Positions 11,067 through 23,079 of a DNA stretch of 64,000 nt are shown here, in pieces (position 1 is the first letter of the stretch; every line of letters begins with the position of its first letter). Position numbers and translations under genes: made by a program. The notes under the pieces are model-generated. The model was not told the DNA's origin, did no database searches, and saw only the letters and a program-made list of their open reading frames with translations. Origin of the DNA: Amorphophallus konjac (taxonomy: Eukaryota; Streptophyta; Magnoliopsida; Alismatales; Araceae); NCBI GenBank assembly GCA_022559845.1, contig CM040127.1, forward strand, positions 28,978,708 through 29,042,707. Reading direction: 5' to 3'.

Positions 11067-11335
11067 GGGTTCCCTCCGGTTTGGAGGAAGGGAGATCTGA
11101 TCTCCAGTTGCAAGTAGCTGGGAGCTACTTGTGGGTTCCCTCCGGTTTGGAGGAAGGGAGATCTGATCTCCAGTTGCAAGTAGCTGGGAGCTACTTGTGG
11201 GTTCCCTCCGGTTGGGAGGAAGAGGGGAGGTTGTTCCCCTGGTCAAGCTGTGTGGCAGCAACTGTTTGCAGACTGAGTCTGCTTGGTTCTAGCGTTTGCT
11301 AGTGAAGCCTCACTCCGGTTGGGAGTGAGGGGTGG
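11067..11335 (+). other. Hairpin array in LTR B leader, with a 66-bp tandem duplication
   Basis: A 66-bp unit beginning GGGTTCCCTCCGG is present at 11067 and 11133, with a third partial copy at 11199. Each holds CCTCC/GGAGG, GGAGA/TCTCC and CAAGTAGCT/AGCTACTTG stems. Further on are GCAGACT/AGTCTGC and CACTCC/GGAGTG. Positions correspond to the LTR A array. Confidence 0.6.
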
Positions 11336-11579
11336 ATGTAGGTCTGAAGGACCGAACCACCTAAAAATCTATTGAGCAGTGGCTTGATTGTCTGGTTTGC
11401 TTCCGCTAGATGCTTGAATAGGTGCGCTCAATGTGATTGTATTTGAGTTGAATAGAATTGGTTCTATTCTGTTTCTTTATCTAGCATCCGGTTTTTAAAT
11501 TTGGCCATTATTCGTAGAAGGATTCATTCACCCCCCCTCTGTATCCGGGCCAAGCACCCTAACAGTTCGTTGTGCCGTG

Positions 11580-11840
11580 TCTTCGACTGCATTTGGAAAC
11601 ACAGTGGGGGGATTCTAATTATTAGAATTCTTGGCAACCTCGTCAACGTTTCCAAATGCCCCATATGACTCCGACATTCGAGCCACCGCGAGATTTTGGA
11701 GGAAAGAGAGAACATACTGAACGGGGCTCAAGTTTGAAAATCTCATAAAACTTCTCCGAGGGTGCTTCTCATATGACGACAGTGGATTATGGAGGACTTT
11801 TTTCAAAAATGCCCTATCGCTCATCCCTTCCAAACTCGGT
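11580..11840. mobile_element. Possible degraded MITE related to the one at 25,444
   Basis: The segment runs from GCATTTGGAAAC to TTCCAAAC and holds the words GGGGATTCTAATTATTAG and a GGACTTTTTTCAAAAAT block. These resemble, in the opposite direction, the ends and interior of the element at 25,444-25,692. Borders are uncertain. Confidence 0.35.
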
Positions 11841-12795
11841 CATGATGTCTACATCGCCCTGGACACCTATGTCGTCCCACCGTTGCCGCCCGCCGTCGCC
11901 CATCCCGCCCATGTTGTCGTCACTCATCTTGCCCATCGTCGCCGCCGTCGCCCCTCCCGCCTACGTTGCCCCACTCCCGTGAAAAAAGATGACGGGAAGA
12001 AGATGAATAGTGACTCGTTATTTGACATGTTTCAAGTAGATTCTCACTTAAAAGGGCTTCATATTTTTCTAACATGTTTGACCACAGTGGTTTCAACTTT
12101 CAAGTGAGTGGCATCTAAATGGTGGTATTTTTGTCATTGACCTCTCGATGCCCCTCCCCCCATCATGGTATGCAATGCCAAATAACCCATGAAAGATTTT
12201 GAGCACGGAATACAACTTCCGACAAAATCCCTCTCGTTAACGAGGGTACTAGGGTACGGCTTATTTGATTTTCAGTTTTTTTGGACACTTCAATCGCAAC
12301 CAAACGCGGCCGAATTCGTCAACAGCGGCCTGCCCAAGTTTTGTCTTAAACAGGGTAATTAAACACCTTTATTGAGAGAAAACAACGCGATTAAGGAATT
12401 AGCCAGCAAAGATTTTACATTTTTGACAAATTTTCCTTTGTCACGAAGGATGAAAGCCACGAAGATAGTCTACGTACGATAACTGCCGTCATGTATGTTA
12501 CAACTTAACCTGCCATCTCTGCGTAGTTCAGTAAAGCCAGTGATGATGTCCAACTAATAATTAAGCATGTAAGGTAATGGCATATATAATGACCCATTAA
12601 AGAAGAGAGCACATAATTATGAGCTGCTAATTTATATTTCTTTCGGCGTTCCATCATTCTCCAAGGACGTGGACCTAAGCGACAAGACATCAAAGGATTC
12701 CCAAACGCTTTCAAGTGGATGCACGCCCGATGCCAGCGTTTATATGATGGTTCTTTAAGCTGTTACTTTTTCTTCTTTGGAAGGTGAAAGACCAC
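11841..12795. other. Intergenic, no gene recognised
   Basis: Includes a GC-rich stretch (about 11850-11980, CCGCCGTCGCC-like) whose frames give low-complexity Pro/Ala/Arg peptides, then ordinary AT-rich sequence. I see no conserved coding pattern. Confidence 0.5.
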
Positions 12796-12802
12796 GTTGT
12801 TT

Positions 12803-13768
12803 TTAGATTTTTACATAAATATTTTTTAAAATTAATTATGTCAAATATACTTCTCATCTGAACGTATTATCAAAGAATATCTTCTATTTAATCTTAAATA
12901 TTATGAATATATTCTTACGATTTATTACTATCGACGAGAGTCAAATATTCCGTGAAATATGTCATCTATCGTCGTTAAGATACGTGAAATATCTAAAATA
13001 TCCTCACTAAGAGAGGGAGAAAGAGATAGAGAACCCTTCGTACTTGAAGAGTCACCCCTCTCACCTATGGCGACCCACACCCCCTGTTGCTCCCCCAACC
13101 CTCACCCGGCCACAGGAGGCCCCCGACGATATGTCGCTGAGCTACGAAGGACGATGGCGTCGGCTGGAGTGGAAGACGAGAAGGGGGTGAAGACGTCGAT
13201 GACGACGTTGTTAGCCTGTTGATGTGTAGAGACGACACTTGCCTGTAAGAGGAGAAGATGGCGGGTATGATGACGGCAACGTCAAGTTGTCGCTATGTGT
13301 GGGCGAGGGCATTGGCATGCCCGGAACACCAGATTAGGGTTTGGGGCCAGTGGCAGAGATAAGAACTAAGAATGGTGGGTGACGTCAGGTGACCCACCCC
13401 CCTCCTTACTTCTCTGCCCCCCACCGCCCACCAAGCCTCAGGAGGCCCCTGGTAGTGCTGCCTTGGTGAGGCCCCCCCTCTCACCTCCGGCCAGCCCCCC
13501 TCCCAATTGCTCCCCTACCCCTCCACCTCTCGCTAAACCCCTCACCCCCCGTTAGGGTTTCCATTGAAGAGAGAGAGAGATAACTCAAAAATACGTTAGT
13601 AATTTTATCCCTTAATTCACGTTTAACCCAAGTTAAATCAACGGAGGTTACGATAGGGTTATAATCATAACATTTAATATGAAATGGAATATATCCTTGA
13701 TAATATACTCAAATAAGATATATATTCGACGTAATTGATATTTACATGGATATTTATGGAGAAGCCCT
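12803..13768. mobile_element. Long-terminal-inverted-repeat element with GC-rich cargo (MULE-like candidate)
   Basis: The left end (TTAGATTTTTACATAAAT..., about 140 bp) pairs with the right end read backwards (TTAGGGCTTCTCCATAAAT...). Shared words include ATTAATTATGTCAAATATA versus ATCAATTACGTCGAATATA, and TATTATCAAAGAATAT versus TATTATCAAGGATAT. Between the AT-rich arms lies a GC-rich block (about 13010-13560) with CCCACCGCCC-like runs and a GTTAGGGTTT. The element at 38,796-39,189 has similar arms without this cargo. No clear target duplication is visible. Mutator-type ancestry is inferred. Confidence 0.5.
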
Positions 13769-15088
13769 AATTTTTCTATCCTACATATCTTTGGTAGCTA
13801 AAAAATTTATATAGGGATAAAGTTTTAATAATAAAAAAATAAGTAAATAAAGAGAAGGTGGGGATTGCTCACATGGGCGATCAATTACCCCGGGTTTGCC
13901 TTAGATGCACCGTGTACAATGCATTTGGGGGCAAAAAATGTGCCGCCTTGCCACCCGTGTTAACAATCTATTGTTAGTGGTTATATCGCTGGCTGTAACA
14001 ATTTCCAATGAACTTTGAACATGTTCAATAATTAGTGAGGAAGTTCCCTCCTTTGTACAAATTTAACCCCTTGCCTTGAGCAAGCAAGAGTCCTTGCACG
14101 ATTCTTCATTCCATGTTTCACCGGCAAACAGTCATAAGTTATTATAAGTAGATCTTTGAGAGTTAAACGTACATGAAGATAAAGAGATTTTTGCATGTAT
14201 CCTATTAATTGATGGAACAGGAATTATAGATCTGTCATTCTTACATTTTGAATTTGAATGTACATCGTTAATAGTACCAGCAATACACAAATAGATTATA
14301 AGATGATCTTTTTGCATATATTCGAGTGATCTTTTGACATAGAAAATGAGCACAAGAAGGCATTTTATATTGGCATTCTCAGTTATACGTACATAAATGT
14401 AAATACAAGGGTGATCACATCCCCGAGTTGTTGATTGGATATAACCAAAAGAATATATATATATATATATATATATTCCTAAAAGCTCACAAATGGTTAC
14501 GAAAGATATATACATGCCCAAATCCCTCTCCACATAATCGACTTCTTATTAATCCTTCTTTTTTATTTATTATTTTGCGGGTCAATGTGAGCCATTAAAA
14601 AAAGGCAATCTTGGCCAAGCGGAGGAGGTGGCTTCTCTAAACAGGGAAGCCTCCCATTACACGCGCATGCAAATCTTACACGCCACTCAAACTCCTTTAA
14701 TTTGCTCCTTCATGACTACTCTCTTCTCACTTGCTATTCTAAAGCCAACGTCCGACGACATCCCAGTGTTACCTTTGTTCTCCATGGATTTGCACATACA
14801 TCATGCCAGAGTAACATCGGTCACCCGTTTCTACGTACCAAGACGCTATCCCCCTTCCCCTCCCCTTATAGCCCAAAGCTACCGCACCTTGACCAACCGA
14901 TGAAAGTCAAAGGTGGTGGAGGTTGATTGGCGAATGAGGAGAGTGGGATGTGAGGAGTCCGCCCTCCGGTCCTCCTCCCCCTCTTCTCCTCTCTTACTCT
15001 CCCATTTGGCAACAAAAGGTACGTCATTGACCTGTAGAATATGAAAAGGGGACAAAACCCTGCACACCTCCCTTAGCTATCGAGTATC

Positions 15089-15138
<50 letters not shown>

Positions 15139-16475
15139 TCTACAAGAAAAGATTAGATTGGATTGGATGGTTTCCTCAGCCCATGGGATTCATTTATTAT
15201 TATTTATTATTATCGTCACTCGAGAAACTCGACCTCGTTCAAACTTCAAACCCTTTATGGGGGTGGTCTCTCCCACATCTTATGACGAGGAATGCTCACA
15301 AGTCACAAGTTGCGCCCGCAATGGGTTTTTCGATGGGGTCCAAAAGGTGAGTTATTTATTAGAGACCAAGCCACACCCGTTGTCCCCCGCCCCCATCCAT
15401 GTGTAGTGGATTGCATCATGGTCCCTTTCAAACAAAACTCCCCATGTTACATACAGCATGCCAAACCCATGTACATGTGTCTACACAAGAGAGAGAGAGA
15501 GAGGGCCATCCCACGCCTGGCATTCCAGGCTGGCCCGGAAAGCGCCAAATGCAGGAGGGGCCCACAAGAAACAGCTTAGGATGATGTGGTGCACGTGTGG
15601 CGTGTGTGCTCTCTTGTTTACATCATGCAGTGCATCATGATGGTTTGGGGTCAGGGGGGGTGTGGGGGAGTGGGTCCATGCCACCGCACCCATCCATCCA
15701 TTTGGGTCAGACCCTTCCTCATTTGCCCCTTCAACCCCTCCACTCTCTCTCTCTCTCTCTCTATACCCCTCCCCCCCCCCCCACATCATTCTGACTGACC
15801 ACCTCATCTCCTCCTAGCTAGGGGGGGGGGGAGGGGGGAATCTCCCACATCTCATCTCATCTAATCTCACCCCACCTCCCCCACCCACCCAACTTTCTTT
15901 TAGTGCTGGCTTGACATATATATCGGGGCCATTAAAATCCAAACAAGCAATATATTGCATACATATGTCCCTTAATTGTTCTCCCCCCACCGCGCGCATC
16001 CATTTCAGTTCCAATTGTTTCCCCTTTCATCCATCTCGTTGGAACTTAAATTGTTTGACTCAGCCGCTAAGCTAGCTAGCTCTTTGGGGAAATTGAATCG
16101 ACTGGTCTCTTTTAATTACGTACGTGGCAAGTGGTCAACCACCAAATCCCCTCCTCCCCCCCCACCCATCCATCAACATGCATCTTTTTCTTGTTTTATT
16201 TCTATTGCTTGGATGCTGGATCAAATTAAGGACCAACCAATTACATACAATCGATACCACATTGGCAAAGTTCTAAGTTCATATATACAACCATTTGACT
16301 TAGTTTGCCAGGAAATTAAGGTTCCTTCCCAATTTGGGTTTGTTAATTAGATATCTTGGTGGCACACGCCATCCCTGGAATTACTTTGCACTTTGATCAT
16401 CCACCTAAATTGAGGGCCAACCATCCCGGCCTGCATACACAACAAGCAAGAACATGCACCACTCCATTACTCCAC
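13769..16475. other. Intergenic with microsatellites and G/C homopolymers
   Basis: No gene seen. Contents: (AT)n at 14452-14476, (TTA)n at 15089-15136, GA and CT tracts near 15489 and 15745, a C-run near 15770-15781 and G-runs near 15822-15838. Reading frames here are short and driven by simple sequence. Confidence 0.6.
15089..15136. repeat. (TTA)n microsatellite
   Basis: About 16 uninterrupted TTA units. Confidence 0.95.
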
Positions 16476-16671
16476 CATGATTCGCCCACTCGGTGATCCG
16501 TACCGGATCGGTTCTTCCCTGATCCGGTATGGTACATCTAAAATACACTAGCTTTCTTTATGACTCGACCCGACTCGGCCCGAGTCGGCACGAGTCGGTC
16601 TGACTCGTTTCTTCCTTGATCCGGTACGGTACGCCCGAGTCGGACGAGTCAAAACCGAGTCATCGAACCAT
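16476..16671 (-). mobile_element. hAT-type MITE, CATGGTTTGCCGACTCGG family, copy 1
   Basis: The left end CATGATTCGCCCACTCGGTG is the family's right end read backwards, so this copy is inverted. The right end is ...CCGAGTCATCGAACCA. The inside is rich in GACTCGGCCCGAGTCGG words and GATCCGGTACGGTAC. Flanks TACTCCAC and TTCTCCAC agree in 7 of 8 bases, consistent with a decayed 8-bp target duplication. Confidence 0.6.
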
Positions 16672-17443
16672 TCTCCACGTCGATCTCTGGTTGCCGTCGT
16701 TGGTTGGAGAGAAAGAGTAGAGATCTCCACCCTCTGCGTTTTCCATTCCGTGCGTTCAACACCAACGCCAACTGATCAAGCTTCTTCACACCACGCCATC
16801 ACCAACCACACGCACACACAAAATAAGCGTCCACCCCCCCCCCCCACAAGCCGTACGTACGTGGGCCCACCCCTTCAACATTAGTTCCCCATGGATGAAG
16901 CTTAATTAATTAACCTCCCAATTATTCCCATTAATTCCCTTGGTGAGAAATGTGGGCACCCTTCAGCATGCAATGCTGTAATAATTGTCGTGCATACTGT
17001 TCTTGTTACCAAGAACGAGGTCGACGCGGTTCAACAGCTTTGCAGTTTTGATCTTCCGAAGAAATTAAAGATCCTTAATTTGGTCACAAATTAATACAAG
17101 TCGGCAAAGAACGACTTTGTTTATTAATTTGTCCCGCGTCGGCGGTTTATTAATTTGTCCCGCAACACGTGTCGGCTAGTCTACCGATTTTGTCAAATTA
17201 GTAAGCTTTGGTGCAAGGCATTAGATTGATCATTATATACAAGCTTGGCTTCTGTCCAATTTCATGACACATGTCTTGAGCCAAATTAACTCCTCATGAG
17301 AGGGCGCGCAGCCCCACAAGGAATTGAAGTTGTTGGAATATTTAATTACTCTGCCCGATGAATTGGAGGTCTCAAATTTGATTCCACATGCACCGATAGA
17401 TGACTGACTTACCTAATTAATGAGCCGCTCATGTGCACATGTG

Positions 17444-17445
<2 letters not shown>

Positions 17446-17488
<43 letters not shown>
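17446..17488. repeat. (GA)n microsatellite
   Basis: Uninterrupted GA dinucleotides, about 21 units. Confidence 0.95.
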
Positions 17489-17492
<4 letters not shown>

Positions 17493-17769
17493 AACTAATG
17501 GGTCCTAGTAAATATGCAAGTCCTGAGTTAAACAGGTTAATTAGTAAGCTTGTCATCCTTTTGAACGTGCATTAATTATTTTATTCGAACGGAGCAGTAC
17601 CACAAACAGTTCCGTTCAAAGAATTGGACTTTTTTGTGCAACCTCGTCCAATATGGATATGGATGTATTGACCGGCCGGGTTAATTGAGTACCTTAGTAT
17701 AAGTTTCCATAGTTACACGTAGAAAGCTTTACTCTTATTATTCGCGGAATTTTTTATACACTAATCATG

Positions 17770-17771
<2 letters not shown>

Positions 17772-17835
<64 letters not shown>
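17772..17835. repeat. (AT)n microsatellite
   Basis: About 31 AT units. Confidence 0.95.
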
Positions 17836-17838
<3 letters not shown>

Positions 17839-18235
17839 TGTCCAGCCCCCATATATTCTGTGCAAGTTGCGGCAATGGATATGGCCGAATACAGCAGATC
17901 ATTACACATTAACCAAATTTAAGAACTCTGAACAATAGTCCATGTCTACATCAACATAAAAGTTTTCAGCTAGTGTCCACACAGTAACTACGTACGTACA
18001 TGCAAGGACTACTTCATTAACCTCATCTCTGAACTTCCAGTACCGATCGATCTAGTACAGGGCCACAAGCCAAACACATCGCTTGAATCATGCCATTAAA
18101 TTATGTCCTAGCCTGACATTACCACCAGCTCTTGCGCAACAAATTAAGCAGGACTACAAAATGTGGAGGCAGACCCTCCGTGCGCATGTTCTCGAGTCTT
18201 GTCTAATTACTTCTTTGTAATCAAGTAGTCACGAG

Positions 18236-18432
18236 CATGATTCGTGGACTCAGTCTGACTCGGGTTAATTCGGGCGTGTCATATTGTATCTGAAAAAATT
18301 CGATACAGTGTGAATCGTCTTGAGTCAGGTCGAGTCGGGTCGAGTCACAATATATTTTTGAGAGATTCGGGTGTACCGTACCGAATCAGAGAAGAATTGA
18401 TCCGATACGGATCACCGAATGGGCGAACCCTG
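18236..18432 (+). mobile_element. hAT-type MITE, CATGGTTTGCCGACTCGG family, copy 2
   Basis: Ends CATGATTCGTGGACTCAG and ...CACCGAATGGGCGAACCCTG. Interior words GTCGAGTCGGGTCGAGTC and GTACCGTACCGAATCAG match the other copies. Flanks GTCACGAG and ATCATGAG differ by two transitions, consistent with an old 8-bp target duplication. Confidence 0.65.
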
Positions 18433-18937
18433 ATCATGAGTGAGTGGTGTTGAATCTGTTGATTCATAGATAGACTATATATCTAACCGATCTCATCTTA
18501 GATCTCATCAAATTAATTACCCAACTAATACACAACCTGCTGATCCGCTTTCTTCTTGTACATTAATTCCCCACCTAGCTCCATGGGGACCATGCATGCA
18601 TGGGCATCTCTGCAAATTAATTAGTTGTACCGTATAATTAACTGTGACTCTCTGAACAAATTAATGCCCTTCATTAACACATTTTCAGCCATTGTGGGTA
18701 CGTAGAGAGGGACCGGATCACCCCCCCCCCCCGCCCCACAAAACCCTAAAGTCATAATTATCTCTTCTCATGTAAAGCCCCTCAACACAGTCATGTAATA
18801 ATTCCAAGTGGGGAACTTGAATTCATGCCCCGTACGTACGTGTCTATGTCATTTCCATGAGAAAGGCACTTTTGGAAAACCTTTAAGGAGATCACTACAC
18901 AACCCCACACACAATTGCATTCATTCATTCTATGTAG

Positions 18938-19012
<75 letters not shown>
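18938..19012. repeat. (TA)n microsatellite
   Basis: About 37 TA units, with one CA interruption near 18949. Confidence 0.95.
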
Positions 19013-19015
<3 letters not shown>

Positions 19016-20472
19016 ATGATCATGACCTTTGTGCCACCCACGCAAACGCTAAAGGGGATCGAGTATCTTGTTGATTCCCCCATCTTCTTCATTCATCTCA
19101 AAGCACACTCCACGACGAGCTATATAGGTCAGTTCATCCGAAAGTATCGATCACTAGCTTGGCCACAGACCGAGTAAATGACACATCGATAAATACATCG
19201 ACACATATATACAGGTTGTCATGCATCTCTCTCTGCATGGTTAGGTACGCAAGCATACATATGTATATCATGTACGTCTACTAGATATATATATATATAT
19301 ATATATGCAAATTAATGTTCATGCACCCACATGCATCAGATTCATAACACAGTACGTGGGCGCCGCCAAATCGATCGATCAATATTGTGCATGCACCTTC
19401 AATTGTCACGAGATCATAAATGTCAAATTCGTCAATTAAAGTTTGAGTCAAGCCATTATATTTAATATCAACCGATGCAAACACAAAGTTGGACCCGGCA
19501 ATACATCCATGCATGGATCGATGCGCGCGGATGCAGGCACACGTGCGCCCTAGGCCTGGTTAATTTGACCTGCTCGATCGATCGCCCATGGTCGATCGTC
19601 CGCGTGGTCGTCTCATGTGGCTTGACCGAGGCCAAAGGAAGGATCAATTAATCAGACCGCCAAGTGCTTGACATATTTCAGATCAGAATGAAGAGACCTA
19701 GCCAACACGTATACGTACGTCCGGAATCTTAATTTGATTAGCCATGGAGGGGGATCGATGCTTATGGTTTTTCATATATATATATATATAGATGATGATG
19801 CTCTTGGTGGTGATATATATATACATATATTTATAATTATATGTGAGCCTTTGTCTTGCATGCCCGCTTTCTAGAAGTCGTGTTCTTGGGTAGAATATTA
19901 AAATGAAGATTATGCATACCCATGCATGTCCTGCAAAAAGGCCGGGAGGGGAGGGGGGATTCAAAATAATGGAGCTGGTGGAATCAAGTTCCCAACTTTA
20001 ATCTATGGAGAAAAGCAGGGGCCGGCCGGGGAGCGAGCCCAACTTTGAAAAGGCTACTTTCCCCCCCTCCATGAAAAGGAGGGGACAGTCCGTGTTGGGG
20101 AACTTCCTACGGAAACTATTAATTAAGTGGGTCTTGGGTTGATAGTTAATTACTACACATGGCTGATGCACACGAAGAACAAAATTCTGATGACGGGATG
20201 ACACGGAGACCAAGCAAAGAGAAGCTCTAGCTTCTTCACCAGAACTCATCTCTGATACAACGTCCAACCCGATTATATTCTAGCTAGCATTTCTCAGGAG
20301 AAGGCAAGCACGTACGGGAGACACACCCATATGACCATATATATATATATATATATTTGTCCCTCTCCGGCCATTTGGCCTTTTATTGCAGGAATGCTAC
20401 AAAATTAATGTCTGGAACTGAGAGGTAGACTTTTCTGATGTGCATGCTTGTGTGTGAGCTAGCCAGATGCGA

Positions 20473-20473
<1 letters not shown>

Positions 20474-20515
<42 letters not shown>
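20474..20515. repeat. (GT)n(GA)n compound microsatellite
   Basis: A GT tract passes directly into a GA tract. Confidence 0.9.
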
Positions 20516-21150
20516 CAACACAATATAATCATTCAGTTCAGTCCCACCAGAGGAAGACCCCACTCATCCAAAGCAATGTCACTATGCACAGGGGGATGAG
20601 GCTCCCATGGAAAAGCCTGCTGTCGTAGCTTTTCTGTTGACTTACCCCATAAAGCCTGGCAGGTTCTGAGAGTCCAATTTAAAAGAGGGGCCTCCGCCAC
20701 CACATCGATCAAGAGCACTCTTGTGATTCCTTCCTTTATTTTTTCTTTCTCCTCATTTTGTTCTCCCTAGCTCCCTTTTTACTTTGTCGATCGTAATGGT
20801 TCTCCACCCAACAACCCATGCAATGAGATTCTGATCAACAGCTCCCTCCCCTCCCCTCCCCTTTCCTTCCTTCCTTCCTTCCTTCCTTCGTCCCCTCACT
20901 CACTCACCGCAATGCCCCGGCAATTTGACGAGCATATGTGCTTGCTATTCCCCACCCACCCTCCCATCTTCTCAAAAGGAGTGAGATGAAAGTGGGGAGG
21001 GAAAGGAGTCACTCTCCTGTGTCCCTTGTCCATGTTCTCTTGTGGGGGAGGAGAATAAACTTTTCCCACCTAAAAGAGATTTGCCCTTTGCTTTCTTTCT
21101 TGAAAAACAAAGCGTCTTTACGATGCTTAAAATAAGCGTCAACAGGGAGC

Positions 21151-21152
<2 letters not shown>

Positions 21153-21233
<81 letters not shown>

Positions 21234-21242
21234 GCGCGCGCG
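21153..21242. repeat. (CT)n(CA)n(CG)n compound microsatellite
   Basis: About 21 CT units, then about 17 CA units, then about six CG units without a break. The overlapping reading frames are artefacts of the repeat. Confidence 0.95.
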
Positions 21243-21694
21243 CTCTTTCACGCACTCGAAAACACTACTTTCTCATCAGTGTGGGTGTCTCGTTGGCTGT
21301 GGGGGAGGCGTCTGCAAAAACCTTCGAGTGCTGAAGACTTTAAAACTATGATCTGACTAGTTGGTGCCAGCAACTTCTGCTTGCTGCACCGTCAAATTGT
21401 TCTCCTCCTTCCACAGCCTCCCTTCTTGATGGCTTCTCTCCAGAATTGCAGTCAGCAAATTGTGGAAACTTCTCCAGTACGGTCGCTCCAGACCTTCCCA
21501 TGATCCCATATCTCCTCCAGGCACCGTGCGGCATTTGCTCGATCGTATTAGACATTTTTTCTAACATCACCCACGCATCGTCACATCTCACGCTGACTTC
21601 TATTGACACCAAAGGATACTTACTACCCTACATTGCCAAGACCAAGTGATCGAGTGGGCATATTATGCACTCTTTGCACCGGTTTGATAGGGAG

Positions 21695-22840
21695 CAATGT
21701 TACCGGAATCAAACCGGTGTATGAATCGACTAATGAATTGGTTCGATTCGAATCGATTGGACTATTCAATCGAACCGATTTAAACTATGACATCATAATA
21801 ATATTGATATGTAGTCTAACCCAATTTAATAGTTTAAGATAATAATAAATAAGATATAATGATTAAAATAAAAAAACATACATGTATAATTATTAGTCGT
21901 GATTACGTAATTATACAAGTAAAAAAAATAATAATAACATGATTAAATAAATTGACCTTAAAATTTTAATATCAAATATGCTATTATTTTAAGGTTAAAT
22001 TTATTTTATATTATTTACTAAACATAAATTTAAAAAAAATCTTTGAAAGTGAACAGCAAATTACATAAATAATATTTTTATCATTTAATTTTTAATTAGT
22101 AGTATTAATAAATATTAATATCAAATCTTTTATTATTTTGACATTAAATTTATTTTATAGAATCTAATAAAAATAGTAAAAAAATTAAAAATAAAATCCT
22201 TGAAGGTTAAAAATAAAATATGTAAATAACGTTTTCTATTTTAGTTTTTAATTAGTAATAGTAATAACTCTTACTATTAAATATTTTCTTATTTTGACAT
22301 TAAATTTATTTTATAGAACCTAATAAAATAGTTAAAAAATAAAAAAAAATCATTGGAGGTGAATAGTAAATTAAGTAAATAATATTTTTCACTTTTTATT
22401 TTAAATTAGTAATAGTAATAACACTTAATATAAAATATTTTATCATTTCGACATTAAATTTATTTTATAGAATCTAATAAAAATAGTTAAAAAAATAAAA
22501 TTAAAACCCTTGAAGGTGAACAGTAAATTACGTAAATAATGTTTTTCACTTTTGATTTTTAATTAGTAGTAGTAATAACTATTAATATCAAATATTTTAT
22601 TATTTTGATGTTAAATATATTCTATAAAATCTATTAAAAACAGTGAAAAAAATTAAAAACTTTGAAAGTAAACAATAAAATACCTATGTTTGTTTTTAAT
22701 TTTTAATTTTTAATTTTTATTTACTAGTATTTATAACTCTTTATAGCAAATATTTTATTATTTTAACGATAAACTTATTTTATAGAACTTAGTAAAAATA
22801 ATTATAAAAAATTAAAAACTTTGAAACATAATAGTGACGA
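21695..22840 (+). mobile_element. hAT-type MITE relative of the 53,980 element, expanded by internal tandem repeats
   Basis: The left end CAATGTTACCGGAATC and the next ~270 bp match the element at 53,980-54,583 step by step (ATTGGTTCGATTCGAATCG, CTATTCAATCGAACCGATTT, ATAAATAAGATATAATGATTA). The sequence then runs into an AT-rich tandem array. No right end or target duplication is visible, so this copy is truncated or decayed. Confidence 0.55.
22000..22830 (+). repeat. ~155-bp AT-rich tandem repeat, about five units
   Basis: The word AATTAGTA opens units at 22094, 22250, 22404 and 22561, with a diverged one near 22720 (spacing 154-159 bp). Each unit carries GACATTAAATTTATTTTATAG and CTTGAAGGTGAA-like words. 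The array lies inside the MITE-like element that starts at 21695. Confidence 0.85.
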
Positions 22841-23045
22841 GGTATGTGTTCATCGGTGATTAATTGACCAGGTGCATTGGATCACATAAAATTTTGAAAA
22901 GGAAGAGATTTAATGAACTTTTAAAAAAATATTTTTATACTAAATATTATTATTCAAATTAAAGATTTTAATAAAATATACTAAAATATTTTAATATATA
23001 AAAATATACTTTAAAAATGAGAATCATGTTATCATAAGCTAAGTT

Positions 23046-23079
<34 letters not shown>

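Larger units (their letters stand above)
9182..11564 (+). repeat. Copia long terminal repeat B (~2.38 kb)
   Basis: It opens TGTTGTGCCC after the polypurine tract and ends ...CACCCTAACA. From about 9850 on it matches LTR A in order: CGTGT-type minisatellite, GGTCCGAGGAAGAACATTC block, GGATCGAGCGTGGGAGGCAC block, TATA box, hairpin leader, GGACCGAACCACCT, and the ATTCATTCACCCCCC end. The first ~650 bp instead hold a different minisatellite. It is the 3' LTR of the gag-only unit. No target-site duplication can be checked because the matching 5' end lies outside the window. Confidence 0.8.
16672..18227. other. Intergenic, no gene seen; microsatellites
   Basis: Ordinary AT-rich monocot-like intergenic DNA with CGTACGTACG and CTAGCTAGC palindromes, a C-run near 16828, a (GA)n at 17446-17488 and a long (AT)n at 17772-17835. 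No coding pattern is recognised. Confidence 0.6.
18433..21694. other. Intergenic, no gene seen; dense microsatellites
   Basis: Holds (TA)n at 18938-19012, short (AT)n near 19285 and 20338, (GT)n(GA)n at 20474-20515, and the compound tract at 21153-21242. A minus-strand frame near 20533-20718 (contains ALWGKSTEKLRQQAF) is not simple sequence, but I cannot assign it. I checked by eye for common conserved miRNA sequences and found none. Confidence 0.5.
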
